Below are positions 19,425 through 28,694 of a stretch of 64,000 bases of DNA, one piece after another. The stretch is from Psychrosphaera aestuarii (GTDB lineage Bacteria; Pseudomonadota; Gammaproteobacteria; Enterobacterales; Alteromonadaceae). Location: NCBI RefSeq assembly GCF_017948405.1, contig NZ_CP072844.1, forward strand, positions 1,488,001-1,552,000. Reading direction: 5' to 3'. The first letter of the stretch is position 1. Each line of letters begins with the position of its first letter. Position numbers and translations under genes: made by a program. The notes beneath the pieces were generated by a model that worked only from the letters and a program-made list of their open reading frames with translations, did no database searches and was not told where the DNA came from.

Positions 19425-20579
19425 TTATAGTTCAAATTTTTTGCGGAAGTAGTCAGTTACTCTTTTGAACAAACCACCTTCGTTTACTTGATCAAGTGCA
19501 ACTAGCGGATACGTTGTTACAACATCATCTTCGATTTTTAGTGTTAAAGTGCCAACAACTTCGCCCTTGTTAATAGGGGCTTCTAGTGGTTTATCAAGTG
19601 TAAACGACGCTTTTAGTTTTTCACGGTAACCGCGAGGAATAGTAATCGGCGTGCTCTGATTGATGCCTAAACGAACTTGGTCTTTATCGCCCATATAAAT
19701 TCGTTGTTTAGCAAACTCAGTTCCGGCTTCGTATGCGGTAAGTGTTTCGAAAAATCGGAAGCCATAATTAAGTAACTTTTTACTTTCTACTTTACGTCCA
19801 CGCTGGCTATCTGCACCCATTACAACCGAGATTAAACGCATTCCGCCTTCAGTCGCAGAAGCAACCAGTGAGTACCCTGCAGCATCAGTGTGACCTGTTT
19901 TGATGCCATCGACATTTAAACTTTTATCCCACAGCAAACTGTTACGATTGATTTGCGAAATATTGTTGTACGTGAAGTCTTTTTCTTTGTAGATTGCATA
20001 TTCTTCAGGTACGTCACGAATTAATGCAATACCAATTTTTGCCATATCACGCGCTGTTGATAAATGACCATCAGCCGTTAAACCGTGGCTATTTACAAAA
20101 TTAGAATCAGTTAAGCCAATATCGGCACCATACAAATTCATAAGTTGTGCAAATTGCTCTTCACTACCAGCTATGTGCTCGGCCATGGCAACACAAGCGT
20201 CGTTGCCTGATTGAATAATAATGCCACGATTTAAATCAGCAACAGACACTTCTTTGCCAACTTCGATAAACATTTTTGAAGACTCAGGAAAGTTTTTTGC
20301 CCAAGCGTTACGGCTTACAGTTACCATATCGGTTAGTGCTATGTTGCCTTTTTGGATTTCTTTACCAATAACGTAGCTCGTCATCATTTTGGTTAAGCTT
20401 GCTGGGTTGAGGAGCTCATCAGCATTGCTCTCTGCTAACACTTTACCCGTATCAAAATCCATTAAAATGTAGGCTTTTGCATTAACCGACGGTGGGTTAG
20501 GTACAAGTACTTTAGCCTCTGCAAAATACGATAGAGCGAGGGACGAAATACTAACCAAAGAAATTAAAAATTTATTCAT
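19425..20579 (-). CDS. dacA: D-alanyl-D-alanine carboxypeptidase (PBP5/6 family)
   Basis: A 384-residue periplasmic penicillin-binding protein that trims the terminal D-Ala from peptidoglycan pentapeptides. It has a signal peptide (cleavage near residue 22), then the active-site motifs SLTK (Ser61, Lys64), SGN (125-127) and KTG (228-230). The C-terminal domain ends in an amphipathic helix rich in Phe, Arg and Lys (RVTYFRKKFEL-like), which anchors the family in the inner membrane. It lies downstream of rlpA, as in many gammaproteobacteria. Confidence 0.95.
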   Translation of the reverse strand: MNKFLISLVSISSLALSYFAEAKVLVPNPPSVNAKAYILMDFDTGKVLAESNADELLNPASLTKMMTSYVIGKEIQKGNIALTDMVTVSRNAWAKNFPESSKMFIEVGKEVSVADLNRGIIIQSGNDACVAMAEHIAGSEEQFAQLMNLYGADIGLTDSNFVNSHGLTADGHLSTARDMAKIGIALIRDVPEEYAIYKEKDFTYNNISQINRNSLLWDKSLNVDGIKTGHTDAAGYSLVASATEGGMRLISVVMGADSQRGRKVESKKLLNYGFRFFETLTAYEAGTEFAKQRIYMGDKDQVRLGINQSTPITIPRGYREKLKASFTLDKPLEAPINKGEVVGTLTLKIEDDVVTTYPLVALDQVNEGGLFKRVTDYFRKKFEL

Positions 20580-20659
20580 TGTGTTCCATTCATTTTTTAT
20601 TGCTGAAAGAAAGAAAATTAAGGGCGGTATTATCCATGTACGGACGGTAAGTGTCCAGT

Positions 20660-21442
20660 TTATGGCGCTAATACGCTCTCTAGATTTACGGTCTGATATC
20701 CAAACTGTTTAATTTTTTGTACTAAGTCGTCAGCCATCAGTTTATCTTTAAACGGACCAAATATAACCTTATGTTCCTTATCTTGCTCAAACAAGGTGGC
20801 ATCATGGTTTAACATTAGCGTTAAACCCTTTAACGACTCCTTCGCCTCTGATTCGTTTTTAAAACCAGTAAGTGCGACCTGATATAGACTATTTTCGGTA
20901 ATAAAAGGTTCCTGATCTGGCAGAATTAATTCAACTTTAACGTCTGCCGTACCATTATCATAAACGCCAATTTTAAACGCCGCCGCATAGGATAAGTCAA
21001 TTATTCTATCTTGGTGGAATGGACCGCGATCATTTACACGAACAATGGCAGATTTATTATTTGCTAAATTGGTTACTTTTACATAACTAGGTAATGGCAA
21101 TGTTTTATGCGCAGCTGACATACTAAACATATTATATACTTCACCGTTGGAGGTGAGATGACCATGAAATTTTTTACCATACCAAGAGGCCGTTCCTTGT
21201 TGTGAAAACGGCTTGCGCTCTTTCATTGGGGTATAGTGCTTGCCGAAAACCTTGTAGGGTAGGTTACCTCGCCCAACTGGCTCGTGAATAACTTCTGGGT
21301 CTTGTTGTTCCGTTAAAGTGGGTGGGCGCACAGGAGCGCTATCATGCTTATCTGCGTACCTGCCTGAAGGGGCGCAACCTTGCAATACTATTGAGCCAAC
21401 AATTAGTGCTAGTGATCCTGTTAGCAACTGCATTTGATTCAT
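20660..21442 (-). CDS. rlpA: Septal ring lytic transglycosylase RlpA, lipoprotein
   Basis: A 260-residue outer-membrane lipoprotein with lipobox LQGC (Cys23). A double-psi beta-barrel domain (about residues 80-165) contains GTASWYG, the catalytic-acid region and VRVNDRGPF. A SPOR domain at the C-terminus binds denuded glycan at division sites. It cleaves glycan strands lacking stem peptides in relatives. The start codon is 1 nt from the rodA stop. Confidence 0.93.
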   Translation of the reverse strand: MNQMQLLTGSLALIVGSIVLQGCAPSGRYADKHDSAPVRPPTLTEQQDPEVIHEPVGRGNLPYKVFGKHYTPMKERKPFSQQGTASWYGKKFHGHLTSNGEVYNMFSMSAAHKTLPLPSYVKVTNLANNKSAIVRVNDRGPFHQDRIIDLSYAAAFKIGVYDNGTADVKVELILPDQEPFITENSLYQVALTGFKNESEAKESLKGLTLMLNHDATLFEQDKEHKVIFGPFKDKLMADDLVQKIKQFGYQTVNLESVLAP

Positions 21443-21443
21443 T

Positions 21444-22568
21444 TTATGTGCTCGCTAATAAACGTTTGTTTGTACCAATAGCCATTAAAATACCGAAGCT
21501 TGCCATTAATGTCACTATTGAAGTGCCGCCATAACTTACGAGAGGGAGTGGCACACCAACGACAGGTAGCAGCCCCGACACCATGCCGATATTTACAAAT
21601 AAATACACGAAAAAAGTTAGGGTTAAACTACCCGCTAATAATTTTGTAAACGCTTCTTGAGCACGTGATGCGATTTGCATTCCTCGCAGAATGATAAAAG
21701 CATAAACAGCAAGCAGAAGTAACACGCCGATAAAACCAAATTCTTCACTAAAAACAGAAAATATAAAGTCAGTATGACGTTCCGGCAAAAATTCAAGTTG
21801 TGACTGAGTTCCTTGAAGCCAACCTTTACCGTCTGTACCACCAGAGCCAATCGCGATTTTTGATTGAATAATGTGATAACCAGAGCCTAGAGGATCGCTC
21901 TCTGGGTTTAAAAAGGTTAACACTCTTTGTTTTTGGTAACCATGCATTAAGTAAAACCACAGAATCGGCAAAAAAGCACTCACAGATATTGCAAGGCCTA
22001 AAAGAACTCTAATACTTAGTCCAGCTAAAAACATTACAAAAAAGCCGCTACTTGCAACTAATAATGATGTTCCCAAGTCAGGTTGCTTAGCGATTAAAAG
22101 GGTAGGAGTGGCGATGATAATAAAGCCCCACACGGTATTTTTAAAACTTGGTGGAAGGGTATATTTACTAAGGAACCAAGCCATCATCATAGGTAAAGAC
22201 AATTTCATTACTTCTGAAGGTTGAAACTTAATTACGCCTAAATTGAGCCACCTTTGTGCGCCTTTGCCCATATCGCCGACAAGCAAAACCGCGATTAACA
22301 AAATAACGCCAGCCGCAAAAATATGGGGGGCCCACTTTTGATAGGTAAAAGGCGATATTTGCGCAACTAATAACATGACAAACAAGCCTAAACCCATACG
22401 AATCATCTGTCTGACGACCATATCCATACTTTGACTACCTGCACTGTAAACAACAAAAAGGCTGATTGTCATTAGCGTTAAAATACCAGCAAGCAAAGGT
22501 AAATCAATATGGAATCTAAAGAATAATGAACTTCGTCTGCGTTCGTTTTCTGTTTTAGCCACCGGCAT
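21444..22568 (-). CDS. mrdB: Rod-shape peptidoglycan polymerase RodA
   Basis: A 374-residue SEDS-family integral membrane glycosyltransferase with about ten transmembrane segments, which polymerises lipid II during elongation with PBP2. Seen are the GDMGKGAQRWLNLG and FQPSE motifs, the catalytic-site region around KQPDLGTSLL and the C-terminal GGTSIVTLMASFGI motif. It overlaps mrdA by 14 nt. The N-terminus is cytoplasmic and basic (NERRRSS). Confidence 0.96.
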   Translation of the reverse strand: MPVAKTENERRRSSLFFRFHIDLPLLAGILTLMTISLFVVYSAGSQSMDMVVRQMIRMGLGLFVMLLVAQISPFTYQKWAPHIFAAGVILLIAVLLVGDMGKGAQRWLNLGVIKFQPSEVMKLSLPMMMAWFLSKYTLPPSFKNTVWGFIIIATPTLLIAKQPDLGTSLLVASSGFFVMFLAGLSIRVLLGLAISVSAFLPILWFYLMHGYQKQRVLTFLNPESDPLGSGYHIIQSKIAIGSGGTDGKGWLQGTQSQLEFLPERHTDFIFSVFSEEFGFIGVLLLLAVYAFIILRGMQIASRAQEAFTKLLAGSLTLTFFVYLFVNIGMVSGLLPVVGVPLPLVSYGGTSIVTLMASFGILMAIGTNKRLLAST

Positions 22569-24498
22569 TCTCCTCTTCCGTCACTGCTACTTCATTACTT
22601 ATATTTATGACTTCACTAGAGATAGTTCTTTTGTTTGCAACACCAAGCGCAAAATACATATCCATCATTTCACGGGCAACGGGAGCTGCATTTGCACCGC
22701 CACCTCCGGCATTTTCAACCGCGACCACAATTACTATGGTTGGATCGTCATAAGGAGCATAACCAACAAACATAGCGTTATCACGTCTGCGTTCGCTAAC
22801 CTTCTTTTCGTCGTACTCTTCATCCTCACCTAGACTAAATAATTGGGCTGTTCCTGTTTTTCCAGCAGCGGTATATACGGCACCGGCAAACGCACCACGC
22901 CCAGTTCCATCGGAGGCATTAACAGTCTCATACATAGTGTCTAAAATGGTGTCCCAATGTTTTGGGTTACTAATTTCGATTTTAGGCCTTTTTCTAATAG
23001 GCGTAGGCTCTAATTTACCATCGTTATTAATAGCGCTTACCACTTTCGGCTCTATTACTTCACCTTTGTTAACCAAGACTGAAGTCGCCATTGCCAACTG
23101 AATCGGAGTCGCAGTCCAGTAACCTTGACCTATTCCGACTGAGATAGTGTCCCCTTGGTACCAGGGCTGCCGTACCTTTTCTCGTTTCCATTCTCTTGAT
23201 GGCATGGTTGCTCTGTATTCTTCCTGAATATCAATACCGGTATAACCGCCAAAGCCAAACTTTGATATAAAAGGGCTTATCTCATCTATACCCAAGCGGT
23301 ATGCTAAGTCATAAAAATAAATATCACAGGATTGTTTGATGGCTGTTTCTAAATCAACCCAGCCATGTCCGCCGACTTTCCAATCACGAAAGTTACGTTG
23401 TGTTTCAACGTTAGGAAAACGCCAATAGCCGGGATCCCAAACCGTAGTCGTAGCGGTGACTAAGTTTTTATGCAACCCTAATAACGCTAATTGCATTTTA
23501 ATGGTTGAGGCAGGCGGGTACTGACCTTGTGTTGTTCTATTGAGCATTGGTTTATCTTTAGAGTTTAAGATAACCGAATAGTCTTTTTGCGATATGCCAG
23601 TAACAAATAAGTTGGGGTCGTAGCTAGGATTTGAATACAGAGCCAAAATAGCGCCATCACGTGGGTCCATCGCCACAACTGCACCACGGTTATTACCTAG
23701 AGACTTTCTTGCTTGTTCTTGCATTTCCACGGCTATCGCTAAATGTAAGTCGGTGCCTGGTTTTGGAGGTTCGATACTAAGTTGTCTTAATACGCGACTA
23801 CGATGGTTTACCTCTACTTCTTCACTTCCTGTCGTGCCATGTAATTCTTTTTCATAAAAGCGTTCTAGACCTAGTTTACCGATACTGCGTGTTGCCGCGT
23901 AGTTTTGTAGTTGCTCAGTCGCTTCTAATCGATTTAAGTCGCGTTTATTAATTTTGCCTACATATCCCAAAACATGCGTCATAGCGTCTGCATAAGGATA
24001 GTGTCGGTTTAAACGAGCCTCTATCGAGACGCCCGGAAAAAGGTGCTGTTTAACCGAGAATTCAGCAACTTCTTGCTCAGTCAGTTTTGTTTTTATCGGA
24101 ATACTTTTAAAGCGACGTTGATACTTTATTACCCGCTTAAAGTGTTCAACTTGTTCATCAGGGATATGTGCTATCTTTTGCAGTTCGTTTAACGTCCAGT
24201 CCATGTCTTTAACCGACTCAGGGACAATCTCAAGTGAAAAACTAGGTTCATTAGCAGCAAGTATTTTTCCATTTATGTCGCGGATGACACCTCGGTTTGG
24301 CGGCACTGGTTGGACTTTAATACGGTTGTCGTTAGAGCGAGTTTGGTAGGTTTGGTATTTATTAATTTGTAAATAATAGAGATTGGCTATTAACACTCCC
24401 ATCAAAAGGGCCACTGCAATTAAAGCGACAATTGCTCGCCTAGCAAATAGTATTGCTTCGGCGGTATGGTCTTGAATTCGATAGGAGTTTCTGCGCAT
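22555..24498 (-). CDS. mrdA: Penicillin-binding protein 2
   Basis: A 647-residue class B penicillin-binding protein, the transpeptidase partner of RodA in cell elongation. One N-terminal membrane anchor (about residues 22-43) is followed by the dimerisation domain (RGVIRDINGKILA) and a transpeptidase domain. Active-site motifs are STIK (Ser331, Lys334), SCD (390-392, the SxN equivalent) and KTGTAQ (about residue 550). An acidic tail follows. It lies 2 nt after rlmH and overlaps rodA. Confidence 0.97.
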   Translation of the reverse strand: MRRNSYRIQDHTAEAILFARRAIVALIAVALLMGVLIANLYYLQINKYQTYQTRSNDNRIKVQPVPPNRGVIRDINGKILAANEPSFSLEIVPESVKDMDWTLNELQKIAHIPDEQVEHFKRVIKYQRRFKSIPIKTKLTEQEVAEFSVKQHLFPGVSIEARLNRHYPYADAMTHVLGYVGKINKRDLNRLEATEQLQNYAATRSIGKLGLERFYEKELHGTTGSEEVEVNHRSRVLRQLSIEPPKPGTDLHLAIAVEMQEQARKSLGNNRGAVVAMDPRDGAILALYSNPSYDPNLFVTGISQKDYSVILNSKDKPMLNRTTQGQYPPASTIKMQLALLGLHKNLVTATTTVWDPGYWRFPNVETQRNFRDWKVGGHGWVDLETAIKQSCDIYFYDLAYRLGIDEISPFISKFGFGGYTGIDIQEEYRATMPSREWKREKVRQPWYQGDTISVGIGQGYWTATPIQLAMATSVLVNKGEVIEPKVVSAINNDGKLEPTPIRKRPKIEISNPKHWDTILDTMYETVNASDGTGRGAFAGAVYTAAGKTGTAQLFSLGEDEEYDEKKVSERRRDNAMFVGYAPYDDPTIVIVVAVENAGGGGANAAPVAREMMDMYFALGVANKRTISSEVINISNEVAVTEEENAGG

Positions 24499-24500
24499 AG

Positions 24501-24971
24501 TTATTCGCGATGGTAGGGGTGATTATTATTCAAGCTCCAAGCCCGATATAAACTTTCTGCTACAACAACGCGCACTAATGGATGAGGTAATGTTAATGCT
24601 GATAGTGACCACTTTTGTTCAGAACGCTCAATACAAGCGGGAGCTAACCCTTCTGGACCACCAACAAGTAAACTAACGTCCCGGCCATCCATTTGCCAAC
24701 TAGACAGTTGTTTCGATAAGTCATGTGTAGTCCATGGCTTACCGGTAACCTCAAGTGTAACAATACGGTTAGACTTGGGCACCGCCGCTAACATTTTTTC
24801 GCCTTCAATATCAAGAATGCGCGCAATGTCGGCATTTTTCCCGCGTTTTCCAGGACTTATTTCAATTAACTCAAATGAACAGTCCCTTGGGAATCGGCGT
24901 TGATATTCCTGAAAACCTGCAGTAATCCAGTCCGGCATTTTGTTGCCTACGGCGACCAATTGTATTTTCAT
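24501..24971 (-). CDS. rlmH: 23S rRNA (pseudouridine1915-N3)-methyltransferase
   Basis: A 156-residue SPOUT methyltransferase that modifies pseudouridine 1915 in helix 69 of 23S rRNA. The knotted C-terminal SAM site is present (LLVGGPEGL, then [20 protein letters not shown]), and the protein ends in the conserved NNHPYHRE. Length equals that of E. coli RlmH. It is part of the rsfS-rlmH-mrdA block. Confidence 0.97.
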   Translation of the reverse strand: MKIQLVAVGNKMPDWITAGFQEYQRRFPRDCSFELIEISPGKRGKNADIARILDIEGEKMLAAVPKSNRIVTLEVTGKPWTTHDLSKQLSSWQMDGRDVSLLVGGPEGLAPACIERSEQKWSLSALTLPHPLVRVVVAESLYRAWSLNNNHPYHRE

Positions 24972-24977
24972 AGTGGA

Positions 24978-25307
24978 TTAATTGCTCGATTTCTGCCAAA
25001 GCTTCTCTAATTGATAAAAATCACGAGTCGCATCCTGCATAACATGTAAAACCACTGGTCCCATATCAACTAAAACCCATTCACCTTCTTGCATGCCTTC
25101 TTGGCCAAGCGCAGGGTTGTCAGTTTGCTTAGCTTCCAATAAAACATGATCGGCTATCGACTGAACGTGTTTTTTTGACGTACCAGAGCAAACAACCATG
25201 TAGTCTGTAATTGATGATGTTTCTTTTACATCAAACGTCATCACGTCTTTGGCTTTTAAGTCATCTATTTTGTCTAATACGAAATCTAATATTTGTTTAT
25301 TTTGCAA
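24978..25307 (-). CDS. rsfS: Ribosomal silencing factor RsfS
   Basis: A 109-residue protein that binds L14 of the large subunit and prevents subunit joining under starvation. It aligns from its first residue with E. coli RsfS (MQ-K--DFV-DKIDDLK), with the SSITDYMVVCSGTS and HVMQD..R.FY.LEKLW blocks. The start codon is TTG, and the family N-terminus supports it. An AGAG purine stretch lies about 11 nt upstream. nadD, holA and leuS, often upstream in relatives, are absent here. Confidence 0.94.
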   Translation of the reverse strand: MQNKQILDFVLDKIDDLKAKDVMTFDVKETSSITDYMVVCSGTSKKHVQSIADHVLLEAKQTDNPALGQEGMQEGEWVLVDMGPVVLHVMQDATRDFYQLEKLWQKSSN

Positions 25308-25387
25308 AACGTTTTTTACTCTCAGAAGGAAAATTTTTGGACGACCATTCTACCTGTGTAAGTACTTTTAGTACAGCGCTTACGCGA

Positions 25388-25714
25388 CTAATCTAAGTCA
25401 TGTAACTTCAGTTTTTGGTCTAGTTGTCCGGTTAAAAAGTCTTTCAGCATCACCCAGTCTGCAGCTAAACTATACAGTGGGTAATCAAATGTTGCTGGCC
25501 TATTTTTCTCAACAAAAAAATGCCCGACCCAAGCAAAACCATAACCTAAAAAAGGCAATAGCAGTAAATATAGAAATTGACTTGTAAGAAGCGCATAAAG
25601 AGCAACCAAAATAACGGACAAGCTACCTACATAATGCAAACCTCGGCATACAGGGTGTAAGTGCTCTGATAAATAGTATGGATAGAACGCTTTAAATGTT
25701 GTTATTTTTTGCAT
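25388..25714 (-). CDS. DUF962 / Mpo1-like membrane protein
   Basis: A 108-residue protein with the family layout: an amphipathic N-terminus with YYLSEHLHPVCRGLHYVG, two hydrophobic segments, then GHFFVEKNRPATFDYPLYSLAADWVML. The eukaryotic relative Mpo1 is an iron-dependent dioxygenase of fatty-acid alpha-oxidation, and the His residues at H18/H27 and GH-FVEKN match its metal ligands. Bacterial function is unproven. It is 12 nt upstream of, and co-directional with, nothing obviously related; the GNAT gene precedes it. Confidence 0.82.
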   Translation of the reverse strand: MQKITTFKAFYPYYLSEHLHPVCRGLHYVGSLSVILVALYALLTSQFLYLLLLPFLGYGFAWVGHFFVEKNRPATFDYPLYSLAADWVMLKDFLTGQLDQKLKLHDLD

Positions 25715-25725
25715 AAAAATTACTT

Positions 25726-26367
25726 TTATTTTTGTCTAAACATTAATGTGCCAGATACATTACCAATTTGAATATCTGTTAACGCCTGATAGTTATCGCC
25801 ATCAAATAAAGGTTTATTTTTTTCTTTAGTAACAAAAATCGCAACGCCTTCACTAATCTCACTTTCATTAACTATTGAATCAACTGCTTTTACTAAATAT
25901 TGGCCTAGACCATGATGTTGATGGTCAGGGTGAATCGCGATGAAAGTTAACAAATGATAGTGTTCATGCGGAATAGCGGCGGCCACACGTTTTTCCTTTT
26001 CTATCATGTTTTGTGTACTTAAATATCCAGCGTGTAGCATCATTTTTAAACGCCAATGCCAAAAACGTTCAGGCTCTAGCTCTCGCTGAGGTTCAATTAA
26101 ACAGGCTACACCTAATAAATGCTCTCCAGAAAATAGGCCTATCATAGGCTGTTGAGTTTGCCAAAAAGCACCAAGTTCTTCGCGAATCGCACTTCTAAGA
26201 CGCTTGTCGTAGTCTGGCTTGTCACCATCGAAGATTTCTTTAAAAACAGGGTCTTCGTGATAGGCAACATATAATAACGACGCCGCTAAATTAATATCTT
26301 CCGCGGAAAGCAAAATAGCTTTAATTGAATTATCTTCACTTAGTTGTGCAGTTGTACTCATTGGCAT
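25726..26367 (-). CDS. GNAT family N-acetyltransferase
   Basis: A 213-residue soluble protein with a GNAT fold. Motif A (FIAIHPDHQHHGLGQYLVKAV, about residues 143-163) contains the acetyl-CoA loop pattern xHxGxG. The C-terminal GTLMFRQK strand closes the fold. The substrate is unknown. It precedes the DUF962 gene by 11 nt, so they are probably cotranscribed. Confidence 0.82.
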   Translation of the reverse strand: MPMSTTAQLSEDNSIKAILLSAEDINLAASLLYVAYHEDPVFKEIFDGDKPDYDKRLRSAIREELGAFWQTQQPMIGLFSGEHLLGVACLIEPQRELEPERFWHWRLKMMLHAGYLSTQNMIEKEKRVAAAIPHEHYHLLTFIAIHPDHQHHGLGQYLVKAVDSIVNESEISEGVAIFVTKEKNKPLFDGDNYQALTDIQIGNVSGTLMFRQK

Positions 26368-26499
26368 TAAATACTCTTTGTTGTTGTTATTTTAACCAAC
26401 TTAGCAATATCTTTTATATTAGCCAAGAATATTTTGCGTGTTAACGTTAAAAGCACTACTTTAATATTAAATACTTTTATTTGAAATAAGGGGTTTTGT

Positions 26500-26730
26500 A
26501 TGGATATGTCTCAACATTCGATATCGGGTTTATTTGAACAATTAGGTTTAGATGGCACACGAAGTGGTATTTACCACTTTGTTAAAGAACACAATATTCC
26601 AGATGATGTGACCATTGACGAGGCTTCATTTTGGAGTGCATCGCAAGCGTCATTTCTAAAAGACTCGCTAGAATCAGATGGTGATTGGAGCGAAATTGTT
26701 GATCAACTAGATGCAATGCTGCGGAAGTAA
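26500..26730 (+). CDS. DUF2789 domain-containing protein
   Basis: A 76-residue soluble acidic protein that fits DUF2789 (LFEQLGLDGT.. then HNIPDDV.. then FWSASQASFLKDSLESDGDW). The function is unknown. It stands alone on the plus strand between minus-strand operons and has its own hairpin terminator. AAGGGG lies about 8 nt before the ATG. Confidence 0.85.
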   Translation: MDMSQHSISGLFEQLGLDGTRSGIYHFVKEHNIPDDVTIDEASFWSASQASFLKDSLESDGDWSEIVDQLDAMLRK

Positions 26731-26783
26731 AAAGAACCAGGTGAATACAAACTCTAGGTTATTTGGGCAGTTTTATTAGATGT

Positions 26784-26810
26784 AAAAAGGAGCGGTTCAC
26801 GCTCCTTTTT
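26784..26810. terminator. Bidirectional terminator between DUF2789 and DUF4426 genes
   Basis: A perfect AAAAAGGAGCG / CGCTCCTTTTT stem with a 5-nt loop is usable in both directions by the two converging genes. Confidence 0.85.
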
Positions 26811-26836
26811 AATTGACCTATACAGTACACGTCTAT

Positions 26837-27268
26837 TTAGTCGACGTAAAACTTCTGTTTGAATTTGATGTTTTCAGTTCGATTACCACGTTGTACATCA
26901 ATCGAAAAATTAAATATTTCTTCGTTGCTGTATTTTAGTTGAGCCAAGTAATAAATAGACTCTCCTTCCTCAACCTTTTTAAACTCTAATTGCGTCGTTT
27001 GCCCTAATAAGTTTCTAGCCGTTCCAGTAAGACTAACGTTTTGCGCTTGTTGTGAGCTAGTTTCCAGCACCGAGATGTTAATAAGCGCCATATATCGACT
27101 ACGTTCGAGTTGGTAGCTTCTTGCCGTCTCTGGCTTGATAAAGGCACTAGGAAACGCAATATAGTGTATATCCCAATTACCTTTGGTAATTTTTTGCTCT
27201 GCCATAGATAATCCAGAAAACAGCAGGCTGGCAACTAGAACTAGTAAAGTAAGTAGTGTTTTTTGCAC
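26837..27268 (-). CDS. DUF4426 domain-containing exported protein
   Basis: A 143-residue protein with a signal peptide (cleavage near SMA-EQ). The body is beta-rich, with W-IHY-AF-S-F---- near the N-terminus and a final KFKQKFYVD strand, matching DUF4426. I chose a GTG start at 27268 because GGAG lies 6 nt upstream; the longer TTG start at 27280 would overlap that site. It is the last gene of the yggS-proC-yggT operon. Role unknown. Confidence 0.82.
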   Translation of the reverse strand: MQKTLLTLLVLVASLLFSGLSMAEQKITKGNWDIHYIAFPSAFIKPETARSYQLERSRYMALINISVLETSSQQAQNVSLTGTARNLLGQTTQLEFKKVEEGESIYYLAQLKYSNEEIFNFSIDVQRGNRTENIKFKQKFYVD

Positions 27269-27280
27269 GCTATTCTCCAA

Positions 27281-27823
27281 TTATAAAAGTCGAGTTAATA
27301 AGTCATTAAAAAGTAATTGCAAGAATTGTAAGCCAATTAAAAACACTAGTAGACTGAGATCTAAACCGCCTAACGGAGGAATAACTTTTCTTACTGGTGC
27401 TAGTAGAGGTTCCGTGAGTTGATGCAATAATGCCTCAATAGGGTTGTAACCCTGACTAATCCAACTCAATATCGCTCTAATAATGGTGACCCAAAATAAT
27501 AGGCTAAACACCTCTTTTACAACTGATATTAATGACGCTATGAGCAAACCAATCCACGGAAAAGACTCGCCAAAAACAAGTTGTAACGTGGTTACTTTTG
27601 CAAACGCAACTATAAAAATCAGCAATACGCCGGCCCAGTCAACACCACCAATACCCGGAATAACGCGCCTTAGAGGGATCAAAACAGGATTGGTCGCTTT
27701 AACAATAAATTGACTCACCGGATTATAAAAATCAGCACGGACGAGTTGTAACCACACTCGTAAAATCGCGACCATTAAATACAGGTCAAATAAGGTGTTA
27801 ATTAAAAACTGAGTAGCTTGCAT
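27281..27823 (-). CDS. YggT family membrane protein
   Basis: A 180-residue protein made of two YggT repeats, each a pair of hydrophobic segments around a PNP-hairpin loop (NPVLIPLRRVIPGIGGVDWA, and the copy EPLLAPVRKVIPPLGGLDLS). The family is linked to osmotic tolerance and to cell-envelope or division-site organisation in other bacteria. It lies 1 nt after proC. Confidence 0.9.
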   Translation of the reverse strand: MQATQFLINTLFDLYLMVAILRVWLQLVRADFYNPVSQFIVKATNPVLIPLRRVIPGIGGVDWAGVLLIFIVAFAKVTTLQLVFGESFPWIGLLIASLISVVKEVFSLLFWVTIIRAILSWISQGYNPIEALLHQLTEPLLAPVRKVIPPLGGLDLSLLVFLIGLQFLQLLFNDLLTRLL

Positions 27824-27824
27824 A

Positions 27825-28670
27825 TTATAGTTGACTCATCTCTTGTGCTCTTGTTACTGCAGCGTCAAGCGCTTCATCAACAATAGCTTGTAATTTTTTA
27901 TCGTTAAATACGTGCAGGGCTGCAGCCGTAGAGCCCCCAGGTGAAGTTACATTTTCTCGTAGCTCAGCAAAACTCTTGTCTTTGTTGAATGTCATCTTTG
28001 CGGCACCAATAGCTGTTTCTTGTACCATGATGTTTGCAACGTCATCGCTAAACCCAAAAGCTTTTGCTTTATTTGCCATCGCTTCCATAAATGCAAAAAA
28101 GTAGGCAGGTCCAGATCCTGATACAGCCGCAAGCTGATCAATTTCAGCTTCAGATTTTAACCATACAGCGGCACCAACATGCTCAAACAACTCAGTCGCT
28201 ATTTGTTTATCTTGCTCTCGTATAGAAGCGTTATATTTGTTTACGTCTGAACCTAAATATAAACCAGAAACTCCATGACCAACTAATGATGGGGTATTGG
28301 GCATGCAACGAACAAACCTAACATTGCCAATAATATCGGTGTAACGCTTCACTAATAAACCCGCAGCTACGGTAATGACTAACTTACCTGAGAAGTCTGC
28401 ACCACCTTCGACAAGATCACTCAATACATCTGCCATCATTTGTGGTTTTACGCCAAGAATAATAACGTCGGCCTGTTGGATTGCTTGTTGATTGTTTAAC
28501 TCTGTTTTTATGCCAAATTTTGCTTTTAGCGCTTGTTGTTTTTGTTCGGTTCTATTTGTGGCAATTATTTGTGATGGTGAAACGCCACTGTTAACCATAC
28601 CACCAATGATAGCGCCTGACATGTTGCCCGCGCCGATAAATGCATATGTAATATTTGTATTTTGAGTCAT
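27825..28670 (-). CDS. proC: Pyrroline-5-carboxylate reductase
   Basis: A 281-residue cytoplasmic enzyme for the last step of proline synthesis, NAD(P)H-dependent. It has the Rossmann motif IGAGNMSGAIIGG at the N-terminus, the VRCMPNTPSLVGHG segment, and the C-terminal signature from SGSGPAYFF to ENVTSPGGSTAAAL. It lies in the conserved yggS-proC-yggT order. Confidence 0.96.
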   Translation of the reverse strand: MTQNTNITYAFIGAGNMSGAIIGGMVNSGVSPSQIIATNRTEQKQQALKAKFGIKTELNNQQAIQQADVIILGVKPQMMADVLSDLVEGGADFSGKLVITVAAGLLVKRYTDIIGNVRFVRCMPNTPSLVGHGVSGLYLGSDVNKYNASIREQDKQIATELFEHVGAAVWLKSEAEIDQLAAVSGSGPAYFFAFMEAMANKAKAFGFSDDVANIMVQETAIGAAKMTFNKDKSFAELRENVTSPGGSTAAALHVFNDKKLQAIVDEALDAAVTRAQEMSQL

Positions 28671-28694
28671 TAAAATCCCATAGTTATTATTGGT

